Source of the DNA: Phytophthora colocasiae
Taxonomy: Eukaryota; Oomycota; Peronosporomycetes; Peronosporales; Peronosporaceae
Reading direction: 5' to 3'
Assembly: GCA_018806915.1 (NCBI GenBank)
Contig: JAGKQI010000085.1
Span: forward strand, 744,001 to 808,000
DNA length: 64,000 nucleotides
In this document: positions 34,238-44,671 of the stretch, piece after piece
Layout of the letters: each line of letters begins with the position of its first letter
Position numbering within the stretch: the first letter of the stretch is position 1
Translations under genes and position numbers: made by a program
The notes under the pieces: generated by a model
Database searches by the model: none
The model's input: only the letters and a program-made list of their open reading frames with translations
What the model was told of the DNA's origin: nothing

Positions 34238-36060
34238 ATGGTTGGAAGTGAAAGCGCACGCAGAGGAGGAGACGCGGATTCTGGAAGCGAATGGCATCCA
34301 GATCGTTGCGTCGGTTGAAGGGGCAGCAGCCTGAAGAGCATGAGGATTTGGATACTCTCATGAAGAAAGCTCGTCAGGCCAACGCTGCGAAGCGAAAGGC
34401 TGCCCAAGAGGCGAAGGAGTCGTCGGATCATCTGGAAGAAGAATCTGAATCCTCCGTTCAGGAAGCGCACCACGCAAGTCTGGATGGAAGTGATTCGGAA
34501 GAGATTTCGGAAGGAGACGACGACCCTGAGCAGGAGGAATCTGGATCCATGTCGGATCCGGATGCAGAAGAGTCCGGATCGGAAGGTGATCCGGATGTGG
34601 AAGCCGAGAACGAGTCCGGTCTGGAGGAGTTCACGGCTGGTGAGGAGTCTGAGGTCGTCGGAAGTGATGCTGAAGATTCTGGAAGAGAAGCGTCGGGAGA
34701 TGATGCTGTCGAGATCGAAGACCCTACGGAGGATGGAGTTCAGGGCTCTCCTCCGGAAGGTGCGAATCCAGATGCCGAACCTGATGTTCGAGAAGAGTCG
34801 CCATGAGTCAAGCAGGAAGCTCGCCCGTTGTCGCCGGTTCAGGAAGAAACTGTGCTTGAGGATACCAACATGTCTTCGCCAGTGATTCCGGAAATCCGGA
34901 TGCCAACATTGTATCCTGATGAGCCGCCGTTCTCGGCGCCTCCAGAAGCGCCTCGTCAAGAAGCTACCAGGTTTGGTATTCCGGATTCCAGAATGGAAGG
35001 ATCTCCGGAAGCACCGCCGGGGACGCCGGAAGTCCAGATGAGCGGAATCCAGATGAAGGTATATGTGGCTGAACAAGTGAGGCGTTGGGAACGTGACAAC
35101 TCCGAAAGGAGCTTCGCATCTGATGTCGGATATGATTGGCCACCACTATACCTGAATCCTGAAGGTTTCATTCAGGCTGCCTTGATAACTTCGGAACACC
35201 TGAACCGCCGGATGTTGATGCCGGCTCAGACGGACGCCTGGATTTCAGAACTCCAGATTCAACGTCGGTCATTTGGAAGGGCACAAGATCTTCAGGGTGC
35301 CATGATCCCGCCGAAGGAGTTTTCGCCTCGTGAATGCATCGCAGTCCTGCAGACAATGCTTTTCGAAGCGGGATTTGGATTTGTGAATTTGGTGCCTGGA
35401 TGGTTCCGGACGCGAGTTTTCAAAGTGCATCCGGATCTGGTTCGGCAAGTTGTTGGAGAAATGTTGCAGCTATTGGTCGTGGAGATAAGCGAATGGAGAC
35501 AACTAGTGACACGAGCTCAGGAATACGCCCGGATCCTGATGGCAACTGGAAGGGAACGACTTTGTCAAGTACATCCGGAAGCCCAATTTCAGGGTGAAGG
35601 TGTATTCATGTCGGATTACGAAGTATCTCTGCTGGGACGAGACTTTACTAGACAACTGAAGGCATCTGGATTCCGGAAGGTTCGGAGTCCTCGAGGACCC
35701 ACCTATCAGGAAATCCGGCCGAAGCGAGTGCAACGTGTGATGCCTCGGCCACCGCCGTCGTCAATCCCGTCACCGTCGCCCTCATCCCTGTAGTCTGTGC
35801 CATCTTCGCTAGTCCGGAATCTGGGAGCGGATCTGGAATCCGGAAGTCACATGTCTTCGTACCATAGTCTTTCTGATAGGACGAATTCGGCACGTACCTC
35901 CAGTATGTTCGAGACTTCCGGAGGATCAAGTGAGTCAATGGCGAGTGCGACTTCCGGAACTCGGACTTCCAGAGAGAGCCCCTCGGATTCTTCTGGATTC
36001 GGGATGAGCAGAAGTGCAGGAACGCATATGCCATTCTCCGCCTTCAGGCCGATGGCGATG
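34238..36060 (+). pseudogene. gag: Gag of A2, 5' part, broken
   Basis: Nearly identical to A1 gag from 2016. Start ATG 34238. A lost G near 34288 shifts the frame at once (SGMASRS region). TGG to TGA at about 34804-34806 and CAG to TAG at about 35791-35793 add stops. The match ends after CCGATGGCGATG at 36060, where A1 continues ACCGCACGG. Capsid and zinc-knuckle parts are absent. Confidence 0.9.
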
Positions 36061-36910
36061 GGGTGGACTTCAGAGTGTCAGAGTCTGGAATCCTGTTCAT
36101 CAGGGTCTGGAATCATGTACGTCGGAGACATGTTCATCGGAACCATGTACTCCGGAATCATGTACATCAGAGTCGTAATACCAGAGTCGTGACACTTGGG
36201 TCTGATCATCGGAGTCTTGTACATCGGAGTCTGTTCATCGGAAACTGGCAATGTCTGGAATATTGCTTATATAAGCCGGACACATCAGACTTGTGTTACC
36301 AGAATCATGTTCGTCAGACTCATGTACGTCGGACTCATGTACGTCGGACTTCATGTACGTCGGACTCATGTACATCAGACTTCATGGTGTGATATCAGAG
36401 TTTCCATGCGTGATACCAGAAATCCATGAGTATTTTTAGGGTGCGGAGCACGTATGCTACAACGCACGAAGTCCAATTGGGGTATGCGCGGGGTGCGCTA
36501 CGTCCGGTGCGCGATACTTGGTATCTTGTGGGTATAATTATATTCCTTGAACCATCATCGTCACACAGGACGGCAACGGGATGAGGTCTCTCAGAGATAC
36601 ATTCTTCTGAGAGACTTTCTGCCAACCGTTAGGCACTCATCGTCGGGGAAAGTCCGGTGATCAGACTGAGTTTTGTTGTCTCTCGGAGTTTGTGCACTTT
36701 TCCGAGGAACACTTCTGATCTCTTGGGTCCCTTTGCAGTACAGGTGAAGGTTAATAAATATATAGCAGTATTCTTCCACAGATCCATCATTGTCGCACGG
36801 GACATAACCTCGTCCCACATCTCCCTTTCTCCCACAATCCAGTGTATATCCAATCACATCACAGCGTAACGTCCATATCCACTCAAAAAATCGTAATTAG
36901 CAACGTGTCA
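36061..36910 (-). repeat. Truncated 3' LTR of D
   Basis: Ends (element start) GTGTCA at 36910 followed by the purine-tract complement ACCGCCCCTCCTGGT, as in B. The hairpin GTCTCTCAGA/TCTGAGAGAC is kept at 36586-36615 with a change only in the loop. The second B LTR hairpin is kept near 36680-36710 with two compensated pairs. The outer LTR end is missing at 36061. Confidence 0.85.
36306..36382 (+). repeat. 15-bp tandem repeat in the D LTR
   Basis: Five copies of CATGTACGTCGGACT with small changes. Looser copies (CATGTACATCAGAG, CATGTTCATCGGA) extend upstream to about 36110. LTR repeats of this kind often carry transcription factor sites; none is identified. Confidence 0.8.
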
Positions 36911-36965
36911 ACCGCCCCTCCTGGTCATAATTCGTCAGTGCGGAACTTTCTCCAAATTGAGCATC

Positions 36966-37420
36966 ATGGCCAGGCCAGTACGTCAGAGGTCCCGTCAACA
37001 TAGTGTAGCTGTGACGCTCTCAAACCTTCCGGGATTTCAGAGTCTCTGGTGTCCTGTCGCTCAGTCTGATTCCATCAGACTCAGAAATGGCCAACTGTCG
37101 TATCCCACAAACGGTCACATCCCGATTTCCTTTCTGACAAGCAAGTCAGAAGAAGATCCAGTAACCATGGGTTCTCCATCGGCTCCTACTAGTGGCAACG
37201 CCTCGGGCACTGGGCCCGCTGCGGCATCTACGGCATCGCGAGGCGATAATGGCGGCAATGCCGCGTCACCTGGTGGCAGCTCCAGCGCCCCAGCCTCACA
37301 GTCGAGCGCGTCCGCCGCTCAAAGCAGGGCGTTGATGCTGCTGACGGCGATGAGCACGTGAGCATGCCTGACACGTCTGCGACTTCTGCTTCTGTAAGTT
37401 CTTCTTCCCGCATCGCAACT
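36966..37420 (+). pseudogene. aORF fragment of D
   Basis: MARPVRQRS, NLPGFQSLWCPVAQSDS, then a Ser/Ala/Gly low-complexity stretch (NAASPGGSSSAPASQS) matching the start of the B aORF. The frame ends at 37361, and the similarity stops by 37420; all conserved core blocks are gone. The conserved LPGFQSLWCPVAQSDS in D and B supports translation upstream of the B ATG at 19061. Confidence 0.75.
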
Positions 37421-37620
37421 CCACTCGTAAAATTCCATCATACACACACAACCACAAAATCATCTCCATACGAATTCACATAACAATCACCATCTCTGGG
37501 AGTCACGTATCCCCGAAATCACATTTTCGAAAGACGTGTCTCTCAGACACCACATTTCTGAACTACATCGTCTGGTGAACAGTGATGTTCACCAGAGTTT
37601 TTCAGAATAGGTTTTAGAGT

Positions 37621-38640
37621 TTAAACTCTGGGGTGATCGTCTCCAGCTTGCATTGCTTGGAAACGAGCTCGCGCTCGTGCGCTCTGATTGAACTCATATA
37701 GCAAAGCGCCACAGTTCAGCTTTGACAAGGGTAACCACTCTGTCTCGTCGTACCCCTTCCACTTGACCTGGTATTCGCGAAGTCTCTTGGAGGTCCTGGT
37801 ACGTTTGCTCCACCGAGTGTCTAGTATTTTTTCCACTTCGTATTCGTCATTCTCGGTGTCGGGTTCCCAACTGTCTTCTGGCAACAGTGCTGCATCAAAG
37901 TCATCATCCTCATGGACATCGAGCTCCACAGTCGGTCTTCTGGGAAACAAGGCTCTCGGCTTCAGGTGACTTATATGAACCCAAGGGTTCACACGATACC
38001 CGGTGTCCTCGACCTTCAGTTTCACACGAAAATCATCCAACATCTCTTCAATCCGGAAAGGGCCATGCCACATGTGTGCGAGTTTCCGACTCAACCCCGT
38101 TTGTACCTTGGGGATGTATAGCCACACGGCATCTCCGACGGCAAATCCGGACTTCAGACGTTCCGACAACTCTTTCCACTTTCGGGTCTGTTCTTCAGAA
38201 CGCTTCCGCTTGGCCTTCTTCTGAAGTTCTTCAGCACAGGCTTGAGCGTAGCTGTAATCTCGTTGCATCTTCCGACGCCACTCATAAGCAGTGCGCTCTT
38301 GTACACCAGAAGGTTTTGGACCAAGCATCGCGGACACAGTCCCATGAGCATCCCATCCGTGCACCAGAAAGAAAGGTGTTTCCAGACGGGTCGCGTCAAA
38401 GGAAGTGTTCAATGCGAACATCAGACGTTCGGCGTGGTCGTCCCAGTCACTCTACTCTGATCAGCTTCGGCGATGTAGGCCTTGATAGCGCGCACGACCG
38501 TCTGAACAGACCGCTCTTGTTGGCCGTTCGCCTGGGGACGGTATGCCAGAGTCGCTCGCTGTCTGCTTCCCAGGAGAATCACCTGAACACTTCACTCATG
38601 AACCGAGGGTCTTGATCATGGCGTATCAGGGAACTAGCCA
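37621..38640 (-). pseudogene. pol: Integrase C-terminal half and chromodomain of D
   Basis: From 38640 down: RHDQDPRFMS-like region, ANGQQERSVQTV, a 5-bp duplication ACTCT near 38454 that breaks the frame, then an intact frame from 38421 (MFALNTSFDATRLETPF, HMWHGPFRIEEM, VNPWVHISHLKPR) through the chromodomain (YEVEKILDTRW, YQVKWKGYDETEWLP) to the stop at 37621. The catalytic core N-terminal part is missing. Confidence 0.88.
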
Positions 38641-40323
38641 CGGTATCTGTCATACCCACCGAAGCCCCAGATTCTGAAATCATCTCCCAAGCGGCCGTTC
38701 AAGTGGGACCTCAAGAATTTGCAGCGTCGTCCTTCCGGACACAAGCCCGTCGAAGACTCGGTGCTTTCGGCGAATGCAGGTTCCAAGGTGGCAAAGTCTG
38801 AAGTGCACAAGAGGCTCCCTGGTGACGTCGTCCGGAAGGAAGTTCGACCCGACCTCCGCCAAGCCCTGCTATCTGGGATCAAGTATGATAAAGCCATGGA
38901 GTGGTTAGCGTCGGACAAAGAGACTCACAGTCTCTTTAGCAGTCCGGTTCTCATTCAGATGTTGGTGAGCGTGGTATTCTCTCGTCGCCTGGATTCCACT
39001 CTCTGGGCCAAGTACGTCCCCGAAGTGTATTACCAGATGGCCGACGAGGTGGTGGATCGTCACATCTCAGCTGGTACCGAGCCTGCAGCCTGGGGTGATC
39101 TGGATGGTCACGTAAATTATCCAGAAAGTGATGTCGAGTCCACCGCCGACAACCCCAAGGATGATCCGGATTACAAGGATTCTGGTGTGATCGAGTCTGG
39201 AGACGAAGATGACGACGGGAGCTCAGATGACGGCGCGTCTGACGACAGCGATTCCGAGAGCGACAAGTCTGAAGACAAGAAGTCTGAAGACAAGAAGTCT
39301 CAAGACAAGAAGTCTGGAGACAAGAAGTCTGACGACTACCCGCGTCCTGGTTCCAAGCGTCCCCGGGACTCTGATGACGACTCGGACTCTGATGATGGAC
39401 CTATCATCCCCACCAAGAAGTCCAAGAGAAGTATCGCATCCGTAAAGGCCCATGCCAGTCCCAAGTCTCGCCCGAAATCCACCAGTGGAAGTGGATCAAA
39501 GTCCAAGGGTTCTTCAGGGAAAGCGCGGAGTCTGGTATCCAAGCCCTACAATTCCCTGACGGTCAAGGAGCTCCAGGTGGTGGAAACACCAGACTGTGAG
39601 GCATCCTCCTGGTTGTACTATGGTATCAGGGTACAACGAGTGAGCTCTACCAAGACCACCACTGGCCAGACATTGGGTTTCCCAGACTACGAGGTGCACA
39701 AACACTCATGTGCCATCCTCAAGAAGCGCTGGGACTCTGAGCGGTACTGTGCAGTCCTCCGCAAGAAGCGCGCCCCTTGGGAAGTCATGTTCGACAACCG
39801 ATTCTCAGAGTTTTACTTCCACAAGCGGGACGAACTGGGACCCATGGTGTTGGCTGACGTGGAAGACATCGTGCGCAGCATGAAGAAGCACGCTCAAGCC
39901 TTCTGGGAGCGAACACATTGGGTGGCCATGGACGTCGAAGCTGACGATAAGTCTGTGGAGCTTCACAAGTATCGGGCCATGCGTCGAGGAGCTATGATCC
40001 GTCAACACAATGCTCTCATCCGAAAGGTCTTGAAGCACAAGGACTTCCCAGAGTCGATACTCTCAGAGCCCGGCATCTGGGTGGTTCCTGACAAGTCCTG
40101 TCCCTGGATCTGGCAAGATCCCAGAGTCGCGGAGCTCGGTGGTCCCAAGTGTCTGAGTCTGGAGACGCAACTGGGTGACTTGGATGCTGTTGAGCCTGCT
40201 CGGATGCAATGGGCCACGGTGAATGTGGACGAAGAGTGGCTCCAGTACGTCCCCGCTGACGTCAAGAAGGATCATATGACACCTACGGAGCGTTCCGAGA
40301 ACCCGATCTCCCTTCGCTACTGA
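38641..40323 (+). pseudogene. aORF of C, 3' part with uninterrupted frame
   Basis: Open from the junction (RYLSYPPKPQ) to the stop at 40323. It covers DLRQALLSGIKYDKAMEWL, LWAKYVPEVYYQMADEV, an acidic stretch, the Lys-Ser-Asp repeat (fewer units than B, about 39265-39330), SSWLYYGIRV, GQTLGFPD, the segment with FYFHKRDELGPMVLADVEDI, and DAVEPARMQWA near the end. It is the only B-type copy with a clean C-terminal frame and gives the best view of that half. Truncated N-terminally by the D/C break. Confidence 0.8.
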
Positions 40324-40707
40324 AGCTCAGGTGTCCACTAAGGTGCCCACAGGAAGGCTGCATTTTCGAGAAGCCAAATAGTTGTGCATTTGTGACGTAA
40401 GCCCCTGGCCTCAGTGTAGCTTCCTATCCCTTAACGTTTCAATATCACTTCACGTAATCACGTTTCTTCTCTTCATCTCATTGTTCATAACCTCGTATCC
40501 TTCAGCACTTAATTCTTCACAAATTCACTTCCACATTCACATTCACACAATCGTTTTTAAATAAGCAGTAACATGATCGATCACATATCGAAACACACGA
40601 ATTTCAGAAACAAGACTCTGAAAAACATGCACTCAGATTATCATTCTCTGAAAGTCAATGTCTGAAATCCTTCAGATATCAGACTTCCAGATGTGTTTTC
40701 AGAGTCA
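40324..40707. other. Convergent spacer of C
   Basis: 384 bases between the aORF and pol stops, AT-rich, and the same sequence as 22186-22569. No gene seen. Confidence 0.6.
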
Positions 40708-42726
40708 TTAGACTCTGGGGTGATCGTCTCCAGCCTGCATCGCCTGAAAACGGGCTCGTGCTCGTGCACTCTGGTTGAATTCGTAAAGTAATGCTCCACA
40801 GTTCAACCTCGATAATGGTAACCACTCAGTTTCATCGTAACCTTTCCACTTAATCAGATATTCGCGCAGGCGTTTGGACGTCCTGGTACGCTTGTTCCAG
40901 CGGGTGTCCAGAATCTTCTCCACTTCATACTCGTCGTTTTCAGTATCAGGTTCTCAACTATCTTCTGGCAACAGGGCGGCGTCAAAGTCATCATCTTCTG
41001 GAATCTGAAGGTCTGCTGTTGGTCGTCTGGGAAACAGGGCTCTGGGCTTCAGGCGGCTCACGTGCACCCAGGGGTTTACGCGATAGCCGGTATCTTCAAC
41101 CTTGAGTCGCACTCTGAAATCGTCCAGCATCTCCTCGATCCTGAAGGGTCCATGCCACATGTGCGCCAGTTTCCTGCTCAATCCCGTTTGTACCTTAGGG
41201 ATATAGAGCCATACGGCGTCGCCTATAGCGAAACCTGACTTCAGACGCTCTGATAACTCGTTCCACTTTCTGGTTTGCTCTTCAGACCGATCACGTTTTG
41301 CCTTCTTCTGGAGATCTTCGGCACACGCCAGAGCATAACTATAGTCTCGTTGCATCTTCCTTCTCCATTCGAAAGCAGTTCGCTCCTGAGTCGTCGACGG
41401 CTTGGGTCCAAGCATAGCGGACACCGTACCGTGAGCATCCCAACCGTGCACCAAATAAAAAGGTGTCTCCAGACGAGTGGCGTCGAATGATGTATTCAAA
41501 GCGAACATCAGTCGTTCAGCATGATCATCCCAATCACTCTGATCAGCTTCAGAGATATATGCCTTAATCGCGCGCATCACAGTTTGTACTGATCGCTCCT
41601 GCTGACTGTTGGCTTGAGGCCGGTATCCTAGAGTAGCTCGTTGTCTGCTACCCAAAAGCTCCCTGAAACACTTGAAAACCTCACTCATGAAACGAGGATC
41701 TTGATCATGACGAATCAGAGAGCTAGCTCCAAAGTTTCTGAAAACGCGTTCCTCATAGGCCTCTGCTACATCCTGAGCAGTGGTGACACTCATCGGCTTG
41801 CACATCACGTATCCTGAAAACATATCCTGGAACAGCAAGAGAAATGTGTTTCCACGTGCTGATTTCGGCATGTGGGTTACAAAATCCATAGACACCACTT
41901 CAAACGGCCGGCTGGGCTCAATATTCCCAGGTGACGGTCCAGGATTTGGGGGTCGCCCCTTGCCACTGGCACAGTCTACGCATTCCTTCACAAATCTCTC
42001 CACATCGGCATACATACCCAACCAGTAAAACTCCGAACTCAGCTTCTCAAAGGTTCTCCTGATTCCTTGATGTCCACCTTGGTAGTCTTCATGAGCATAG
42101 TATAACAGGTCTGGATACAAGTCTCTGGGAACCACCAGTCTGAGTTCGTCAACATTGTCCCGGGGCCGCTCTCAAGTAGCGCGACTCAGACGATAAAGTA
42201 CATCTCTAGAATCTAGAACGAAGTCCTCAGCAACTCTGGCAAGCTTCCTGACTCGGGGTCGTGGTAAATCTCCCACGTCGCCCTTCAGAAACTTCATGAG
42301 CTCAACCAAGTACGGGTCCTGGCTCTGATGCGCCTTAATCCGTCGCCAGCGTTCTGCCTGGAACTCCAAAGGCCCCAAAGGTTCTCGTTCGTCATCGTCC
42401 TCAGGCGGATTAGCATCAAGCGGAGCTTGGGCACGGGTTACGGCAACCAATATTCTAACCGATCGAGGCAGGGGTGCGGATTCCGGATCAAAAACATTCT
42501 CAGACTCTGGTGATGCATTATGATTTTCAGAGTCTGGTATCTTTGACTCTTGAACTTCCATGTTCAGGACTGAACGAGGCTTCATCAGTTTCTCATGAAC
42601 TTTGGATACCAGTTGCAGGTGCATAAGTTCATCCTCGTCTTGCACCTGCCAAGCTTCCCCAAGGGTCAAAGTCTTCAAGGTCAGGTAATCCGCCGCTTGG
42701 TTGAACTCGCGCTTCACATGCACCAA
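40708..42726 (-). pseudogene. pol: Integrase and chromodomain of C pol
   Basis: Single frame with two nonsense changes relative to B: CGA to TGA at about 42172 and TGG to TGA at about 40952. Carries VHVKREFNQAADYL, HHCC finger, VSMDFVTHMP, RHDQDPRFMS, ANSQQERSVQTV, HMWHGPFRIEEM and the chromodomain as in B. The HGWDAHG frame that is broken in B is intact here. Confidence 0.88.
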
Positions 42727-42735
42727 CTTCAGAGT

Positions 42736-43695
42736 CTAAACCTTGGTTTTCAGAGACTCAAATTCGGCCAACCTCCGTTGTAAGTTAGGCTGATTGCAGT
42801 TGATCAATCCCTGAGCCTGTTGTATCGCGATGCGCGAATCTCCCACAACCACCAACTCCTGTATTCCATGGTCGAGTGCCATCTTCAGACCATAATTCAG
42901 GCCACAGTATTCCGAGTCATTCACCGTGACATCCGTCAGGGGAAACCCTCGGGCTTCCAGAACGCTCCACCCCGGGAGTTCCCAGAGTATACACCCACAG
43001 CTTCCCAGACGGGTAGACGTCTTTGCGGCACCATCAAAACTCAGAACATAGCCCTGATAATCTGCTTCCAGCATTTCCACACTGATAGGAACTGGCGGCT
43101 TGACTCGCCCCTTGACTGGGATCAGATTTTCAGAGACTTCGTCCAGATGCTCCCTGGGGGTAATGCCTGCGCCAAGTATAGCTGGGAGTCCATCTTCATC
43201 ACGCTGGATCCGGCGAATCTCTAAGTTCCACTGCGACAGCTTCAGACCCCACTTGACGTTTCTGCCGTCGGTGGAACTCGATGTTAACAACCATTTCAGG
43301 ACCGAGTATCTGGTGTAGACTACAATTATTGGACTGGACTCCACCAGAGCTCTAAAGTTTTCCAAAACTCTGAGGATCGCAATCACCTCCTTCTCAGCGA
43401 TATGATACCTGAGTTCGGCGTCGTTCAGGACACGACCCGTGAACCGGACCGGGTGTATTATTCCCTCATATTCTTGTCCCAAAACTGCAGAAGCAGCCCA
43501 AGGGTTTGCGTGCGGAATGACAACGAACGGTCTGGTTCGGTCTGGATGTCTGAGTAGTGGAGTAGAGACTATCTTGCGTTTCAGGATCTCGAAGGCCTCT
43601 TTCGCACGAGTCAGGTCTCGTCCAGCACGAATCTGCTCGTCCGTCAGCTCATAGAGGGTAGCAGCAATCACCGGTAAATCCTCAATAAACTTGTT
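42736..43695 (-). pseudogene. pol: First (inactive) and second RNase H of C pol
   Basis: Same arrangement as B: HAN replaces DAS in the first domain, TRYSVLKWL replaces TDHxxLKWL, and the second domain keeps SFDGAAK, NDSEYCGL and VVGDSRI. Ends at the TAG shared with B (about 42735). An extra A in the SLNYYNKF region (about 43703) breaks the join to RT. Confidence 0.85.
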
Positions 43696-44671
43696 GTAAT
43701 AATTTGAGGCTTCCCATGAAACTCTGAACTCCCTTGAACGTAGACGGAAATGGCAGTTCTTCAACTCCTTTGACGATCTTGGGTGTTGCCCTCAGACCCT
43801 CGGCACTGATCTCGTGGGATAGGTACGGTATCGACAACTTCCCGAACTCGCTCTTGGGCAAACTCACAGAAATGTTCCAATAGCGAAGCCTGAAAAGCAG
43901 GGCGTTCAAGTCGTCACATAGTTGGTCCCAAGTCGGTGCTCCATGTGCGATGTCGTCGATGTATGAACTCCTCCCCAGGACTGGGCCCATGCATGTGGGG
44001 ACGGGAATATTCCTCTGAAAGACGGTCATCTGACTTGTGAGTGTTGGCATCTCTGAAATCGGAGTATGGTTCTCAGAGTCTGAAAGATGCTTTTCAGAGT
44101 CCTGAGGCTGGAGTTGCAGAAATTCCAGAACCTCCGCATCAACTTCAGCTTCTTCTTCTGGTGACAGTCTCACGAAGCCCCACAGGCAATTATCCAACAT
44201 AGCTTGATACACCAGAGGGGCGTTTTTCAGACCAAACGGCATCCTTACCCACTGAAAATGCCCAAACAGGCAAATGAAAGCCGATATCAGTCGTGCACGC
44301 TCCGTCATCCTGATCGCCCAGAAACCGCTAGCCATATCCAGGCTCATGAACCACATAGCGGCCTCAAAACCGATTAGGAGGTCGTCAATAAGAGGCAGGG
44401 GGTAGCGCGACAGCTGAATAAAGCCATTCACAATGCGATAGTCGATGCACATTCGTATGTCAACACCATTCTTCTTGAGGACGATCACAATAGGAGATGC
44501 CCACGGGGAGTTGGAGTACTCGATCAAACCAGTTTCCAGAAGTTTCTTGAGAAGCTCGTACACCTTCAGCATGAGATGGGGAGCGACGGACCTCGGACGC
44601 TGAGCTACCGGCTTGGCATCTCCCACATCCAGATCACAGACCACGCCCCCTTGCTGGTGCGGGTGCCGCAT
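43682..44671 (-). pseudogene. pol: Reverse transcriptase of C pol
   Basis: One open frame with VVCDLDVGDAKPVAQRPRS, WASPIVIVLKKNGVDIRMC, LDMASGFWAIRM, MPFGLKNAPLVYQ, YIDD (SSYIDDIAHG) and ATPKIVKGVEELPF. This is the most complete RT of the A/B/C/D group in the window. Separated from protease by the extra G (about 44658) and from RNase H by the extra A. Confidence 0.88.

Larger units (their letters stand above)
15563..36060 (+). mobile_element. Element A2: tandem A copy, split by B and truncated in gag
   Basis: LTR 15563-17156, primer-binding site and leader to 17208, then element B, then the leader continues at 34170 (GATTAGTTTCAGGGG, as after 1960 in A1) into gag, which stops abruptly at 36060. 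Pol, aORF and 3' LTR are missing. The cut at 36060 is an abrupt join to an interior LTR sequence of D, so it arose by a break and not by clean insertion. Confidence 0.85.
36061..38640 (-). mobile_element. Element D fragment (related to B/C)
   Basis: Minus orientation: truncated 3' LTR (36061-36910), short remnant of aORF, then integrase C-terminal half and chromodomain, cut at 38640. It resembles B/C but is clearly more diverged (LTR start TGACACGTTGC, different LTR body). About 3 kb of aORF between 37420 and 37621 is missing. Confidence 0.85.

Noticed and set aside
36306..36382. CRISPR-like array
   Set aside because: The units are contiguous 15-bp tandem repeats with no spacers, in an LTR of a eukaryotic element.
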